Counted from the first letter of the stretch, positions 23,866 through 35,656 are shown. The stretch: 64,000 nucleotides of DNA from Pseudomonas sp. P8_229 (GCF_034008635.1 NZ_CP125378.1:5766501-5830500); one strand, 5' to 3'. The notes: generated by a model from the letters alone, not told the origin. Made by a program: numbers and translations.

Positions 23866-25821
23866 CTAATCCGATAGCTCCGGGCGATTGCGAAACTGCT
23901 CCAATGCCTCGGGATTGGCCAGCGCATCGGTGTTTTTCACCGGCTCACCGTGCACCACATTGCGCACGGCGAGTTCGACCACTTTGCCGCTGATGGTGCG
24001 CGGGATGTCGGTGACGGTCACGATCTTCGCCGGCACATGGCGCGGTGTGGTGTTGGCGCGGATCACCTGGCGGATCTGTTGTTGCAGGTTGTCATCCAGC
24101 GCCACGCCATCCTGCAGGCGCACAAACAGCACCACGCGCACATCGTCCTGCCATTGCTGCCCGATGGCTACGCTGTCCAGCACCTGCGGGACTTTCTCGA
24201 CCTGACGATAGATTTCCGCCGTGCCGATGCGCACGCCACCGGGGTTGAGTACGGCGTCGGAGCGGCCGTGAATCAGCATCCCGCCGTGGGGCAATTGCTC
24301 GGCGTAATCGCCCTGGGCCCAGACGCCGGGGAACAGGCTGAAATAGGATTTGCGCAGCTTTTCGCCATCGTCATCGTGCCAAAGCCCGACGGGCATCGCC
24401 GGGAAATGCCGGGTGCAGACCAGTTCACCTTTCTCGCCAATGACGGCGACGCCCGCGTCGTTCCACACTTCAACCGCCATGCCCAGGCTTTTGCCCATGA
24501 TTTCGCCACGGCGCACGGCCGACATCGGGTTACCGTTGACGAAACACGACACCACATCGGTGCCGCCCGACATCGACGCCAGGCACACGTCGCGCTTGAA
24601 GTCGCGGTAGACGAAGTCGTAGCTCTGCGGTGACAGCGCCGAACCGGTGCAGAGCAAGGTCTTCAGACTGCGCAGGTCATGGCTTTGCGCAGGCTTGACG
24701 CCGCTGCTCTCCAGCGTCGCCAGAAACTTGGGGCTGGTGCCGAACACGCTGATGCGCTCATCGTCGATCAGGTCGAGCAGGCGTTGGTTATCCGGATGAA
24801 ACGGTGAGCCGTCATACAGCACCACCGCGCTGCCGACCGCGAGGGCCGAGACCAGCCAGTTCCACATCATCCAGCCGCAAGTGGTGTAGTAGAACAGTCG
24901 GTCACCGGGGCCGAGATCGACGTGCAGGCCGTGCTCCTTGGCATGCTGCAACAGCACGCCACCGGTGCTGTGCACGATGCATTTGGGCACGCCGGTGGTG
25001 CCGCTGGAATACAGCACGTAGAGCGGGTGCTTGAACGGCACCGGGACGAAACGCGGTTCGCCGCCGGGCTGGTAGAAGTCGTCCCACAACGTCACGTTGG
25101 CGTGAGTGCGGTAATCCCCGGCGCGGGCCTGTTCGCGGGCGTAGGGCACGATGATCAGTTGTTGCAGCGACGGTAGCTGCGCGAGGATTTGATTGACCTT
25201 GGTGGTCTGGTCGATGTCTTTGCCGGCGTAACGGTAACCGGCGCAGGTGACCAGCACCTTGGGCTCGATCTGGCCGAAACGGTCGATCACCCCGTGGGTG
25301 CCGAAGTCCGGCGACGAGCACGACCAGATCGCGCCGAGGCTGGTGGTCGCGAGCATTGCCACAAGGGTCTGCCAGGTATTGGGCATGCACGCCGCCACGC
25401 GGTCGCCGAGGCCTATACCTGCGGCTTGCAGACTGGCTTGAAAACCGGCGACGTGCTCGGCCAGCTCGGCCCATGTCAGCTGTTCGCGCTGACCGTTTTC
25501 CGCCACGGCAATCACCGCCACGGCATCGTCACGGCGGCGCAGCAAGTGTTCGGCAAAGTTCAGGGTCGCGCCGGGAAACCACTCGGCGCTGGGCATCTGC
25601 GCGCCCTCACGCAGGACGGCGTCGGGCTGGGTGTGAAAGCGGATGTCGAAAAAGTCGACGATCGCCTGCCAGAACGCTTCGCGTTGTTCGACGCTCCAGC
25701 GGTGCAGGTCGTTGTAGCTGCTCAGGGCCAGGCCATGACGCTGATTGATGTCGCGCCGCAACTGATCCATGCGCGATTGGGCGATACGCTCGGCATCGGG
25801 TTGCCAGAGGATGTCGGACAT
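23866..25821 (-). CDS. Acetoacetate-CoA ligase
   Basis: A 651-residue ANL-superfamily adenylating enzyme that activates acetoacetate to acetoacetyl-CoA with ATP. MSDILWQPDAERIAQSRMDQ is the family N-terminus. P-loop YSSGTTGVPKCIVHSTGG, then LFYYTTCGWMMWNWL, FGTSPKFLATLES, the motif HGRSDAVLNPGGVRIGTAEI and the C-terminal RTISGKVVELAVRNVV with the catalytic Lys are all present. I chose ATG 25821 because upstream codons run into REP sequence. Placed after the 3-hydroxybutyrate dehydrogenase, it completes 3-hydroxybutyrate to acetoacetate to acetoacetyl-CoA. Confidence 0.95.
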   Translation of the reverse strand: MSDILWQPDAERIAQSRMDQLRRDINQRHGLALSSYNDLHRWSVEQREAFWQAIVDFFDIRFHTQPDAVLREGAQMPSAEWFPGATLNFAEHLLRRRDDAVAVIAVAENGQREQLTWAELAEHVAGFQASLQAAGIGLGDRVAACMPNTWQTLVAMLATTSLGAIWSCSSPDFGTHGVIDRFGQIEPKVLVTCAGYRYAGKDIDQTTKVNQILAQLPSLQQLIIVPYAREQARAGDYRTHANVTLWDDFYQPGGEPRFVPVPFKHPLYVLYSSGTTGVPKCIVHSTGGVLLQHAKEHGLHVDLGPGDRLFYYTTCGWMMWNWLVSALAVGSAVVLYDGSPFHPDNQRLLDLIDDERISVFGTSPKFLATLESSGVKPAQSHDLRSLKTLLCTGSALSPQSYDFVYRDFKRDVCLASMSGGTDVVSCFVNGNPMSAVRRGEIMGKSLGMAVEVWNDAGVAVIGEKGELVCTRHFPAMPVGLWHDDDGEKLRKSYFSLFPGVWAQGDYAEQLPHGGMLIHGRSDAVLNPGGVRIGTAEIYRQVEKVPQVLDSVAIGQQWQDDVRVVLFVRLQDGVALDDNLQQQIRQVIRANTTPRHVPAKIVTVTDIPRTISGKVVELAVRNVVHGEPVKNTDALANPEALEQFRNRPELSD

Positions 25822-25877
25822 TGGTTTGCCTCTTGTTATCTGATTCATACATACAAGCCCGCGTGGTACATCCATCT

Positions 25878-25973
25878 TTTGTAGGAGTGAGCCTGCTCGC
25901 GATGACGGTGTATCAGCCAACATCAATGTTGAATGTCAGTCCGCTATCGCGAGCAGGCTCGCTCCACAAGGGC
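25878..25973. repeat. REPIN between acetoacetyl-CoA synthetase and 3-hydroxybutyrate dehydrogenase
   Basis: TTGTAGGAGTGAGCCTGCTC (about 25878) opposes CGCGAGCAGGCTCGCTCCAC ending near 25970. The inner spacer includes CAATGTTGAATGTCAGT, related to the spacer of the REPIN inside cobN. Confidence 0.92.
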
Positions 25974-25979
25974 GCAGCA

Positions 25980-26753
25980 TTACTGCGCCAACCAACCCCC
26001 ATCAATATTCCACGCCGCGCCCCGCACCTGGCTGCCAGCCTCGCTGCACAAGAACAGCACCAGTTCCCCCAGATGCTGTGGCGTGACGAATTCCAGTGAC
26101 GGCTGTTTCTCGGCCAGCAGATCATGCTGCGCCTGCTGCGGGTCGACACCCTTGGCCGCACGGTCGTCGATCTGTTTTTGCACCAGCGGCGTCAGCACCC
26201 AGCCCGGGCAGATCGCGTTGCAAGTGACGTTGCTGGTCGCCGTCTCCAGGCCAACCACTTTGGTCAGACCGATCACCCCGTGTTTGGCCGCGACATACGC
26301 AGCCTTGCCGGTCGAACCGACCTGGCCGTGCACCGAAGCAATGTTGACGATCCGCCCCCAGCCTTTGGCGCGCATCCCCGGCAGGCTCAGACGGGTGCTG
26401 TGGAACACCGACGACAGGTTGATCGCGATAATCGAATCCCAGCGCTCCACCGGAAATTCCTCCACGGCCGCCACATGCTGGATCCCGGCGTTGTTGACCA
26501 GAATGTCGACGCCGCCGAATTCGCGTTCGGCGTAAGCGATCATCTCGGCAATCTGCACCGGATCGCTGACGTCGGCCGGGTGATGCCCGACCTTGCCGCC
26601 GAACTGGCCGACTTCGGCGATGACGCTCGATGCATCGCCGAAACCGTTGAGAATCAGGTTGGCGCCGGCCTTGGCCAGGCTCAGGGCGATGCCCAGACCG
26701 ATGCCGCTGGTGGAACCGGTAACCAGTGCGGTCTTGCCCGAAAGAGTGGTCAT
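25980..26753 (-). CDS. bdhA: 3-hydroxybutyrate dehydrogenase
   Basis: A 257-residue classical short-chain dehydrogenase that oxidises D-3-hydroxybutyrate to acetoacetate with NAD+. The coenzyme motif is TGSTSGIGLGIA near residues 11-22, then NNAG (ILVNNAGIQHVAAVEEF). The catalytic Ser is in NIASVHGQVGS and the Tyr-Lys pair in AYVAAKHGVIGL. The terminal VRGAAWNIDGGWLAQ is the family ending. ATG 26753 follows GAGG. It starts eight bases after the GntP permease stop, so the two genes form an operon driven from the sigma-54 promoter upstream of the permease. Confidence 0.94.
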   Translation of the reverse strand: MTTLSGKTALVTGSTSGIGLGIALSLAKAGANLILNGFGDASSVIAEVGQFGGKVGHHPADVSDPVQIAEMIAYAEREFGGVDILVNNAGIQHVAAVEEFPVERWDSIIAINLSSVFHSTRLSLPGMRAKGWGRIVNIASVHGQVGSTGKAAYVAAKHGVIGLTKVVGLETATSNVTCNAICPGWVLTPLVQKQIDDRAAKGVDPQQAQHDLLAEKQPSLEFVTPQHLGELVLFLCSEAGSQVRGAAWNIDGGWLAQ

Positions 26754-26760
26754 GAATACC

Positions 26761-28152
26761 TCACACAATGCCAGTGGCGTAGAAAGTGCCGATCACTACA
26801 AAGACCGCCAGGGTCTTGATCAGCGTAATACAGAAAATGTCTTTATAGGCTTCGCGGTGGGTCAGACCGGTGACCGCCAGCAAGGTGATCACCGCGCCGT
26901 TGTGCGGCAGGGTGTCCATGCCGCCGCTGGCCATGGCGGCAACGCGGTGCAGCACTTCCAGCGGTATGTTCGCCGCATGCGCCGCGGCGATGAACTGCTC
27001 GGACATCGCCGCCAGCGCAATGCTCATGCCGCCCGACGCCGAGCCGGTGATGCCCGCCAGCAGGGTCACGGTGATCGCTTCGTTGACCAGCGGATTGGGG
27101 ATTTGCTTGAGCCAGTCGGCCAGCACCAGGAAGCCCGGCAACGAGGCAATCACCGCGCCGAAACCGTATTCCGAAGCGGTGTTCATCGCCGCCAGTAGCG
27201 CGCCGCTGACCGCACTCTTGCTGCCCTCCGCGAGTTTGCTGCGGATCGCCTTGAAGCCGAACGCCAGCACCAGCAGGATGCCGATCAGCAACGCCGCTTG
27301 CACCGCCCAGATCGCGGTGAGTTTGGCGATTTCCGTGGTCACCGGCGTGGCCATGCCCGGCAGCGCGAGGCTGTGAGTCTTGCCGTACCACTGCGGAATC
27401 CACTGGGTGAACAGCAGGTTCATGATGCCCACCGCCAGCAGCGGCGACAGGGCGATCCACGGGTTCGGCAACTTCAGGTCTTCGGCCGTTTCCGGTTCGT
27501 TACGCAACTCGGTGCCATAGCCTTCGCCGGCGCGCTGCGCCTTGTTGCGTTGGCGCTGGAGGAACAGCATGCCGGCGCAGAATACGAAAATCGTGCCGAT
27601 CACGCCCAGCCACGGCGCGGCCCAAGCGGTGGTGTTGAAGAAGGTGCTGGGGATGATGTTCTGGATCTGTGGAGTGCCGGGCAGGGCGTCCATGGTGAAC
27701 GAGAACGCGCCGAGGGCGATGGTCGCCGGGATCAGGCGTTTGGGGATATTGCTCTGGCGGAACATCTCCGCCGCGAACGGATAAACCGCAAACACCACGA
27801 CGAACAGCGACACGCCGCCATAGGTGAGGAGGGCGCAGACCAGCACAATCACCAGCATCGCCTGCTGGGTGCCGAGCAGGCGAATGGCGGCGGCAACGAT
27901 CGAACGGGAGAACCCCGACAACTCGATCAGTTTGCCGAACACCGCGCCGAGCAGGAATACCGGGAAATACAGTTTGATGAAACCGACCATTTTCTCCATG
28001 AACACACCGGTGAAGGCAGGGGCGACGGCGGACGGATCGGTGAGCAGGACAGCGCCGAGGGCGGCGATCGGGGCGAAGAGGATAACGCTGTAGCCACGGT
28101 AGGCGGCGAGCATCAGCAGCGCGAGGGCGGCCAAGGCAATGATCACACTCAT
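26761..28152 (-). CDS. GntP-family permease, probable 3-hydroxybutyrate importer
   Basis: A 463-residue inner-membrane carrier with about 12 hydrophobic segments. PIAALGAVLLTD, the GSASGGMSIALAAM segment near 370 and GGMDTLPHNGAVITLLAVTG near 410-430 are GntP-family signatures. Relatives transport gluconate or short hydroxy acids. First in an operon with bdhA and divergent in control from the downstream regulator, it most likely brings in D-3-hydroxybutyrate, as for the homologous P. aeruginosa locus. A -24/-12 promoter lies about 58 bases upstream. Confidence 0.9.
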   Translation of the reverse strand: MSVIIALAALALLMLAAYRGYSVILFAPIAALGAVLLTDPSAVAPAFTGVFMEKMVGFIKLYFPVFLLGAVFGKLIELSGFSRSIVAAAIRLLGTQQAMLVIVLVCALLTYGGVSLFVVVFAVYPFAAEMFRQSNIPKRLIPATIALGAFSFTMDALPGTPQIQNIIPSTFFNTTAWAAPWLGVIGTIFVFCAGMLFLQRQRNKAQRAGEGYGTELRNEPETAEDLKLPNPWIALSPLLAVGIMNLLFTQWIPQWYGKTHSLALPGMATPVTTEIAKLTAIWAVQAALLIGILLVLAFGFKAIRSKLAEGSKSAVSGALLAAMNTASEYGFGAVIASLPGFLVLADWLKQIPNPLVNEAITVTLLAGITGSASGGMSIALAAMSEQFIAAAHAANIPLEVLHRVAAMASGGMDTLPHNGAVITLLAVTGLTHREAYKDIFCITLIKTLAVFVVIGTFYATGIV

Positions 28153-28208
28153 GGTGTGTCTCCAGGGATTGTTATTGTTGTGGGTGAAGCGGGTGTGGGG
28201 AGGGCTTT

Positions 28209-28225
28209 AGCGAGATCTGTGCCAG
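28209..28225 (-). promoter_or_regulatory. Sigma-54 (-24/-12) promoter of the 3-hydroxybutyrate operon
   Basis: On the minus strand, TGGCACAGATCTCGC (28224 to 28210) matches TGGCACG-N4-TTGC with GG and GC at the required spacing and one mismatch in the -12 element. It is about 58 bases before the permease ATG and lies next to the gene of a sigma-54-dependent activator. Confidence 0.8.
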
Positions 28226-28319
28226 ATATTCAAGTTATTGAAATTTAAAGGTTTTATTTTTCTTGTGAGCGCGGTTTAGAAGTTTTGTCTCTTTTCTGAG
28301 ATATTTTTGAATGTACTGA

Positions 28320-28399
28320 CGTCTTCGCGAGCAAGCCCGCTCCCACACTCGGAATGCATTTCTCTGTGGGAGCGGGCTTGCTCGCGAAGCTTTGGCTGT
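28320..28399. repeat. REPIN between hbcR and the permease operon
   Basis: CTTCGCGAGCAAGCCCGCTC (about 28321) and GTGGGAGCGGGCTTGCTCGC (about 28367) are opposed arms with a 26-base spacer. It lies between the sigma-54 promoter and the 3' end of the regulator gene. Confidence 0.92.
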
Positions 28400-28426
28400 T
28401 ATCCTTTTATGGAGACTAATATCTCT

Positions 28427-29842
28427 TTATTGAGACTCGGTAATGCCCAAGGCCAGCATCTTCTTGTACAGCGTCGACCGCCCCAGCCCCAGGCGAGCAG
28501 CCGCCTCTGGCACCTTGCCTGCACATTGCGCGAGGGCGGACTCGATCAATTGGCGATCAAAACGCTGGCGCGCCTGGGCGAATGTCTCGTCTGCCAAAGG
28601 CTGAGGCGCCGGCACCGACGGGCGTTCAACCGGGGTAAAGGTGCCGATGGCGGCGCGAATATCCTCTGCGCTCAGGCTCAGGTCATCACTGAGCAGCGCC
28701 GCGCGCTCCAGTACATTACGCAACTCACGGATGTTCCCCGGCCACGCATGCTGGCCGAGCAGGTCCAGCGCCGCGCGGCTCAGTTCATGCTGACTGCGCA
28801 ACTCTTCAAGGATCGCTTCGCTCAGCGCCGGCAGATCGTCAAGACGCTCGCGCAGCGGCGGAACATGGATCGGCAGCACGTTGAGGCGGTAATACAAGTC
28901 GGCGCGGAACTCGCCGCGCTTGATCGCGGCTTGCAGGTCGGTCGAAGTTGCTGCGATCACCCGCACATCGCTCTGGATCACGTCGTTGGAGCCGACCGGT
29001 TCGAATTCCTTTTCCTGCAGCACCCGCAGCAGTTTGCTTTGCAACGGCAGCGGCATGTCGCCGATCTCATCGAGAAACAGCGTACCGCCCTGGGCGATCT
29101 GCAACTTGCCGGTACGACCCTTGCGGTCGGCGCCGGTAAACGCGCCGGGCGCGGTGCCGAAAAACTCGGCTTCCAGCAACGCTTCGGGAATCGCCGCGCT
29201 GTTGATGCTGACGAAGGCTTTGTGCGCGCGTGGCGAGGCACTGTGAATCGCCTGGGCCAGCAACTCCTTGCCAGTGCCGGTTTCGCCGAGCAGCAACACC
29301 GCTGACTCGGCGCTGGCGCTGCGTCGGGCGCGGCGTTTGACTTCGAGACTGGCGGTGCTGGTGCCAATGAAATGGGCGAAGTTGTATTTGGTCTGCCGGG
29401 CCCGCAGCAGGGAACGGGTCGAAGCCAGCTCCTCCTGCATGCTCAGGTAGCGCTTGAGCATCGGCGACAGCGTGCGCAACTCATCGAACAGGGCAAAACC
29501 GATTGCCCCGATCACCGCGCCGGCATCGTCGTGGATCGGCAGGCGCATCACCACCAGCGGCTCTTTGGGTGTGTCCTGCATGTCCAGCAGGATCGGCCGG
29601 CCGGTGCGCACCACGTCGCGCAGCAAACTGCCGGGGATCACGCTTTCGCAGGGTTGGCCGATGGCTTTTTTCGCCGACTCAAGACCAAAGCGCCGGGCAT
29701 AGCGCTCGTTCATCCAGACGATGTTGGCATCACGATCGACAATCACCGTGCCTTCGCTGGACTGCTCGATGATCTCGAACAGCGAGCGGATCGCCAGCGT
29801 GCGAACGCGTTGGTAGTCCTTGAGGCTTTCGGTGGTGTTCAT
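28427..29842 (-). CDS. hbcR: Sigma-54-dependent transcriptional activator of 3-hydroxybutyrate catabolism (HbcR-like)
   Basis: A 471-residue enhancer-binding protein. PAS sensor domain covers residues about 20-130 (SSEGTVIVDRDANIVWMNER). The AAA+ domain covers 165-400, with Walker A GETGTGKE, the sigma-54 contact loop GAFTGADRKGR, and Walker B GGTLFLDEIGDM. A Fis-type helix-turn-helix ends the protein (AAARLGLGRSTLYKKMLALG). I chose ATG 29842 since upstream codons are REP-derived. It reads in the same direction as the permease-bdhA genes and lies upstream of them, next to the -24/-12 site. The same gene set in P. aeruginosa (PA2003-PA2005) is controlled by HbcR. Confidence 0.92.
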   Translation of the reverse strand: MNTTESLKDYQRVRTLAIRSLFEIIEQSSEGTVIVDRDANIVWMNERYARRFGLESAKKAIGQPCESVIPGSLLRDVVRTGRPILLDMQDTPKEPLVVMRLPIHDDAGAVIGAIGFALFDELRTLSPMLKRYLSMQEELASTRSLLRARQTKYNFAHFIGTSTASLEVKRRARRSASAESAVLLLGETGTGKELLAQAIHSASPRAHKAFVSINSAAIPEALLEAEFFGTAPGAFTGADRKGRTGKLQIAQGGTLFLDEIGDMPLPLQSKLLRVLQEKEFEPVGSNDVIQSDVRVIAATSTDLQAAIKRGEFRADLYYRLNVLPIHVPPLRERLDDLPALSEAILEELRSQHELSRAALDLLGQHAWPGNIRELRNVLERAALLSDDLSLSAEDIRAAIGTFTPVERPSVPAPQPLADETFAQARQRFDRQLIESALAQCAGKVPEAAARLGLGRSTLYKKMLALGITESQ

Positions 29843-29878
29843 GGGCGGGTTGATCCGGAACTTGGGTGGTTGGTAAGG

Positions 29879-29951
29879 GCCTCTTCGCGAGCAAGCCCGC
29901 CCCCACATTTGAAATGCATTCCCATGTGGGAGCGGGCTTGCTCGCGAAGGC
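29879..29951. repeat. REPIN between yejF and hbcR
   Basis: CTTCGCGAGCAAGCCCGCCC (about 29882) and GTGGGAGCGGGCTTGCTCGC (about 29925) are opposed arms with a 20-base spacer. Confidence 0.92.
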
Positions 29952-29985
29952 CGCGACTCGGTATCAAGGCAAGCGCCGATTATGC

Positions 29986-31560
<1,575 letters not shown>

Positions 31561-31569
31561 GGTTGCACT

Positions 31570-32592
31570 TCAGGATCGTGGATCGAACGCGTCGCGTAAC
31601 GCTTCGCCAATGAACACCAGCAAGGACAGAATCAGCGCCAGGGTGAAAAACGCCGTCAGCCCGAGCCACGGAGCTTGCAGGTTCTGCTTGCCCTGACCGA
31701 TCAGCTCGCCCAGCGAGGCGCTGCCGGCCGGCATGCCAAAACCGAGGAAGTCGAGGGCAGTGAGGGTGGAAATCGCCCCGGTCAGAATGAACGGCAGGTA
31801 ACTCAGCGTCGCGTTCATCGCATTGGGCAGGATGTGCCGGAAAATCACCTTGCGGTCGCTCAGGCCGAGGGCGCGAGCGGCTTTTACGTATTCCAGGTTG
31901 CGCCCGCGCAGGAACTCGGCGCGCACCACATCCACCAGCGCCAGCCACGAAAACAGCGCCATGATGCCCAGCAGCCACCAGAAGTTCGGTTCGACGAAAC
32001 CGGACAGGATGATCAGCAGGTACAGCACCGGCAACCCGGTCCAGACCTCCAGCAGACGCTGCCCGAGCAGGTCGACCCAGCCGCCGTAGTAGCCTTGCAG
32101 GGCGCCGGCAGCAATGCCGATCAGCGCGCTGATGGCGGTCAGCATCAGGGCAAACAGGATCGACACCCGAGCACCGAAAATCACCCGCGCCAACACGTCG
32201 CGTGCCTGATCGTCGGTGCCGAGCCAGTTGACCTTCGAAGGTGGGCTCGGCGCGGGCTGATTGAGGTCGTAGTTAGGCGTGTCATCGCTGAACGGAATCG
32301 GCGGAAATACCAGCCAGCCACCGTCCTTGCGGATCAGGTTCTGCACATAGTCGCTACGGTAATCGGCCTGGAACGGCAGTTGCCCGCCAAACTCCTGCTC
32401 GGTGTAACGCTTGAATACCGGGAAGTAGAACTGGCCCTGATAGCTGACGACCAGCGGTTTGTCGTTGGCGATCAGTTCGCCGCCCAGCGTCACGATGAAC
32501 AGTCCGATGAACAGCCATAGCGACCACCAGCCACGGCGGTTTTTCTTGAATCGCGCGAAACGGCGACGGCCCAGAGGCGAGAGCTTGAACAT
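31570..32592 (-). CDS. yejE: Peptide ABC transporter permease YejE
   Basis: A 340-residue inner-membrane permease of the OppC class. After [20 protein letters not shown] comes one membrane segment, then a large periplasmic loop (NDKPLVVSYQGQFYFPVFKR), typical of YejE. Five more segments follow, with the EAA loop ARALGLSDRKVIFRHILPNA. I chose ATG 32592, which overlaps the last base of yejB, over an upstream start, because the family N-terminus begins there. Confidence 0.94.
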   Translation of the reverse strand: MFKLSPLGRRRFARFKKNRRGWWSLWLFIGLFIVTLGGELIANDKPLVVSYQGQFYFPVFKRYTEQEFGGQLPFQADYRSDYVQNLIRKDGGWLVFPPIPFSDDTPNYDLNQPAPSPPSKVNWLGTDDQARDVLARVIFGARVSILFALMLTAISALIGIAAGALQGYYGGWVDLLGQRLLEVWTGLPVLYLLIILSGFVEPNFWWLLGIMALFSWLALVDVVRAEFLRGRNLEYVKAARALGLSDRKVIFRHILPNAMNATLSYLPFILTGAISTLTALDFLGFGMPAGSASLGELIGQGKQNLQAPWLGLTAFFTLALILSLLVFIGEALRDAFDPRS

Positions 32593-33653
32593 CAGGCGTT
32601 CCTCGCGGCGAAGTCGATACGCGGATCTACCAGTGTGTAGCACAGGTCGCCGATCAGTTTTATCAAGAGGCCGAACAGGGTGAAGATGAACAGTGAGCCG
32701 AACACCACCGGGTAGTCACGGGACACCGCCGCCTCGTAACTCATGCGGCCGAGACCGTCGAGGGAGAAGATCACTTCGATCAGCAGCGAGCCGGCAAAGA
32801 ACACGCTGATGAACGCCTGCGGAATCCCCGAGACCACCAGCAGCATCGCGTTGCGGAACACGTGGCCGTAGAGCACGCGGCGTTCGCTCAGGCCTTTGGC
32901 GCGGGCGGTGACCACATACTGGCGGGTGATTTCATTGAGGAACGAGTTCTTGGTGAGGATCGTCAGCGTGGCGAAACCGCCGATCACCAGCGCGGTCACC
33001 GGCAGCACCAGGTGCCAGAAGTAATCGGCGATCTTGCCCAGGGTCGACAGCGATTCGAAGTTGTCGGAGACCAGCCCGCGCACCGGGAACCAGTTCAGTG
33101 AGGTGCCACCGGCAAACACCACGATCAGAAACATCGCAAACAGAAACGCCGGCATTGCGTAGCCGATGATGATCGCGGTGCTGCTCCAGATGTCGAAATG
33201 GCTGCCGTGATGTACCGCCTTGCGAATGCCCAGCGGGATCGACACCAGGTAGGTAATCAGCGTCGCCCACAGTCCCAGGGAGATGGTCACCGGCATTTTT
33301 TCGAGGATCAGGTCGGTGACCGTGGCACCGCGGAAAAAGCTTTTGCCGAAGTCCAGCCGCGCATAGTTCTTGAGCATCAGCCACAGGCGTTCATGCGCCG
33401 GTTTGTCGAAACCGTACTGCTTTTCGATGTCCTTGATCAGTTGCGGATCGAGGCCTCGGCTGGCGCGTGAGGTGCTGCTCATGGTCTCGCTGGCACCGCC
33501 ACCGACACTGGCGCCGCCAATTCCCTGCAAATGGGCGATGGCCTGTTCGACCGGGCCGCCGGGCGCCGCCTGAATGATCACGAAATTGACCAGCAGAATG
33601 ATCACCAGCGTCGGAATGATCAGCAGCAGGCGCCGCAGAATGTATGCCCACAT
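32592..33653 (-). CDS. yejB: Peptide ABC transporter permease YejB
   Basis: A 353-residue OppB-class permease. [20 protein letters not shown] is the first membrane segment, followed by [20 protein letters not shown]. The EAA loop is [21 protein letters not shown] Gly/Ser-rich insert ([19 protein letters not shown]) lies in the first periplasmic loop. The ATG overlaps the yejA stop by one base. Confidence 0.94.
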   Translation of the reverse strand: MWAYILRRLLLIIPTLVIILLVNFVIIQAAPGGPVEQAIAHLQGIGGASVGGGASETMSSTSRASRGLDPQLIKDIEKQYGFDKPAHERLWLMLKNYARLDFGKSFFRGATVTDLILEKMPVTISLGLWATLITYLVSIPLGIRKAVHHGSHFDIWSSTAIIIGYAMPAFLFAMFLIVVFAGGTSLNWFPVRGLVSDNFESLSTLGKIADYFWHLVLPVTALVIGGFATLTILTKNSFLNEITRQYVVTARAKGLSERRVLYGHVFRNAMLLVVSGIPQAFISVFFAGSLLIEVIFSLDGLGRMSYEAAVSRDYPVVFGSLFIFTLFGLLIKLIGDLCYTLVDPRIDFAARNA

Positions 33654-35521
33654 CAGTGCGGTCCTCCGGGTCTGCCACGGCCGATCTTCTCGGCGGTCAT
33701 CTGCTGGTTGGTCAGCGGCGTGCTGCTGATCTCCCACCAGCTCTCGATGGCTTCGTCATTGCTGGCCTGTATAGCCGGCATGCCGAAGCGGTTCCACCAG
33801 ACGGTGGAGGTGCCCGGCGGGTAATAGTTGGGGATCCAGTAATAGTTCCATTGCAGCACCCGGTCCAGCGCATGGGCGTAGTGCAACATGTCGCTCTGCG
33901 TCGAGGCGCGGATCAAGCCGTTGATCAAGCTGTCGACCGCCGGGTTCTTCAGCACCATGTAGTTGTTGGCGCCGGGGTCGTTGGCTGAAATCGAACCGAA
34001 GTAATTGAGCAACTCGCCACCCGGAGAGGTGGTGACCGGATAGCCAGTGACGATCATGTCGTAGTCGCGGCTCATCAGGCGATTGACGTATTGCGAGGAG
34101 TCGATGCGACGGATGTTGAGGTCGATGCCGATCTGCTTCAGCGTGCGCTTATAAGGCAGGAGCAAACGGTCCATGCCGTTCTGGCTGACCAGAAAGGTGA
34201 AACTCAATGGCTCGCCTTCGGCGTTGACCAGTTGGTCGCCATCAGGTTTCCAGCCGGCCTGTTCCAGCAACTGCAGCGCTTGCAACTGTTTGTCGCGGAT
34301 CAAGCCGCTGCCATCGGTTTTCGGCGCTTCGAAGACCTGGCTGAAGACTTCATCGGGAATCTGCCCGCGCAGCGGTTCGAGGATCTTCAGTTCCGCCGCA
34401 TCCGGCAACTCGCGGGCAGCCAGCGCGGAATTGGAGAAGTAGCTCTGCTGGCGGATGTACATATTGCGCATCATCTGCCGGTTGCTCCACTCGAAATCCC
34501 AGAGCATCGCCAGCGCCTGGCGCATCCGGCGATCCTGGAACATCGGCTTTTGCAGATTGAACACGAAACCCTGGGCCGATTGCGGGGCTTCGGTGGCGAG
34601 GTGGGCCTTCTGCAAACGGCCGTCGCTCAGCGCGGGGCTGTCGTAGCCGATCGAGTAGCCAGTCGCGGAGAACTCGCGGTTGTAGTCATAGGCGCCGCCG
34701 CGCAGCACCTGGCGTGCAACATCGGTGTCGCCGAAATACTCGATGCTGAAGTGATCGAAGTTGTACAGGCCGCGACTGACCGGCAGGTCCTTGCCCCACC
34801 AGTCGGGGTTGCGTTCAAAGGTGATGCTGCGGCCGGAATCGACCTTGCCGACCCGATAGGGACCACTGCCCAGTGGCGGTTCATAGCCACCGCCACCGGC
34901 AAAGTCGCGGGTTTTCCACCAGCGCTCGGGAAACACCGGCAGGGTGGCGATGTCCAGCGGCAACGTGCGGTTCTCGTTGCTTTTGAAGTCGAAACGCACG
35001 GTCAGCGGCGCTTCCACTTCAACGCCTTTGACGTCGGCGAACTGCGTGCGATAGCGCAGGCTGCCCTGTGTCATCAACAAGTCATAGGTGTAGCGCACGT
35101 CTTCGGCGGTGATCGGTGTGCCATCGGCGAAGCGCGCCTTGGGATTGATGAAGAAGCGCAGGGACAGGCCGTCCTCCGAGCGCTCCATCTTTTGCGCCAC
35201 CAGTCCGTAGACGGTGTAAGGCTCGTCCATTGAACGCTGGGCCAGCGGTGAATAGAGCATGCCGTCAATCTGGGTGACGCCGATGCCTTTGTCTATATAA
35301 GGCAGGATGTGATCGAAATGACCGATTTCTATCGCCGAACGGCGCATTGTGCCGCCCTTGGGCGCCTGCGGATTGGTGTAGTCGAAGTGGCTGAAGCCGG
35401 CCGGGTATTTGGCAGGTTCGCCATAGACGGTCAACGCGTGTTGCGGGGTGGCGTCCACACCAGCGGCGCCCAACAGCAGGGCCACGGCAGTGAACAGCAG
35501 AGAAGGGAAAGCCAGTCGCAT
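33653..35521 (-). CDS. yejA: Extracellular peptide-binding protein YejA
   Basis: A 622-residue periplasmic binding protein of the SBP_bac_5 (oligopeptide) family. The signal peptide is residues 1-24 ([20 protein letters not shown] then GVDA). The mature protein starts [20 protein letters not shown]. Family blocks include [19 protein letters not shown] and [18 protein letters not shown]. It delivers peptides to YejBE-F and is first in the four-gene operon. Confidence 0.94.
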   Translation of the reverse strand: MRLAFPSLLFTAVALLLGAAGVDATPQHALTVYGEPAKYPAGFSHFDYTNPQAPKGGTMRRSAIEIGHFDHILPYIDKGIGVTQIDGMLYSPLAQRSMDEPYTVYGLVAQKMERSEDGLSLRFFINPKARFADGTPITAEDVRYTYDLLMTQGSLRYRTQFADVKGVEVEAPLTVRFDFKSNENRTLPLDIATLPVFPERWWKTRDFAGGGGYEPPLGSGPYRVGKVDSGRSITFERNPDWWGKDLPVSRGLYNFDHFSIEYFGDTDVARQVLRGGAYDYNREFSATGYSIGYDSPALSDGRLQKAHLATEAPQSAQGFVFNLQKPMFQDRRMRQALAMLWDFEWSNRQMMRNMYIRQQSYFSNSALAARELPDAAELKILEPLRGQIPDEVFSQVFEAPKTDGSGLIRDKQLQALQLLEQAGWKPDGDQLVNAEGEPLSFTFLVSQNGMDRLLLPYKRTLKQIGIDLNIRRIDSSQYVNRLMSRDYDMIVTGYPVTTSPGGELLNYFGSISANDPGANNYMVLKNPAVDSLINGLIRASTQSDMLHYAHALDRVLQWNYYWIPNYYPPGTSTVWWNRFGMPAIQASNDEAIESWWEISSTPLTNQQMTAEKIGRGRPGGPH

Positions 35522-35608
35522 TGTCAGCCTTAAAGCCGGGTGATCGATAAGCGCAATTTGTACGCGAGCGGCGCGTCAGCCGCCAGCCGTATCCTGTAAC
35601 CGAAACAC

Positions 35609-35634
35609 AACGGCCCACCAGAAGGCGGGCCGTT
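35609..35634 (-). terminator. Hairpin after the second parvulin gene
   Basis: AACGGCCCACC and GGCGGGCCGTT form an eight- to eleven-base stem with an AGAA loop. On the minus strand it is 22 bases after the parvulin stop and is followed by GTGTTTCGG, a poor U-tract, so efficiency is uncertain. Confidence 0.5.
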
Positions 35635-35656
35635 GGGGCAGCAATCAGGCGACGGA

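Noticed and set aside
25821..25926. Longer acetoacetate-CoA ligase starting at 25926
   Set aside because: The extension translates a REPIN arm (SSRAGSLLQ); the family N-terminus begins at 25821.
3190..29951. REP copies as a CRISPR array or phage attachment sites
   Set aside because: They are dispersed palindromic pairs with the known fluorescens-group REP core, not regularly spaced repeats.
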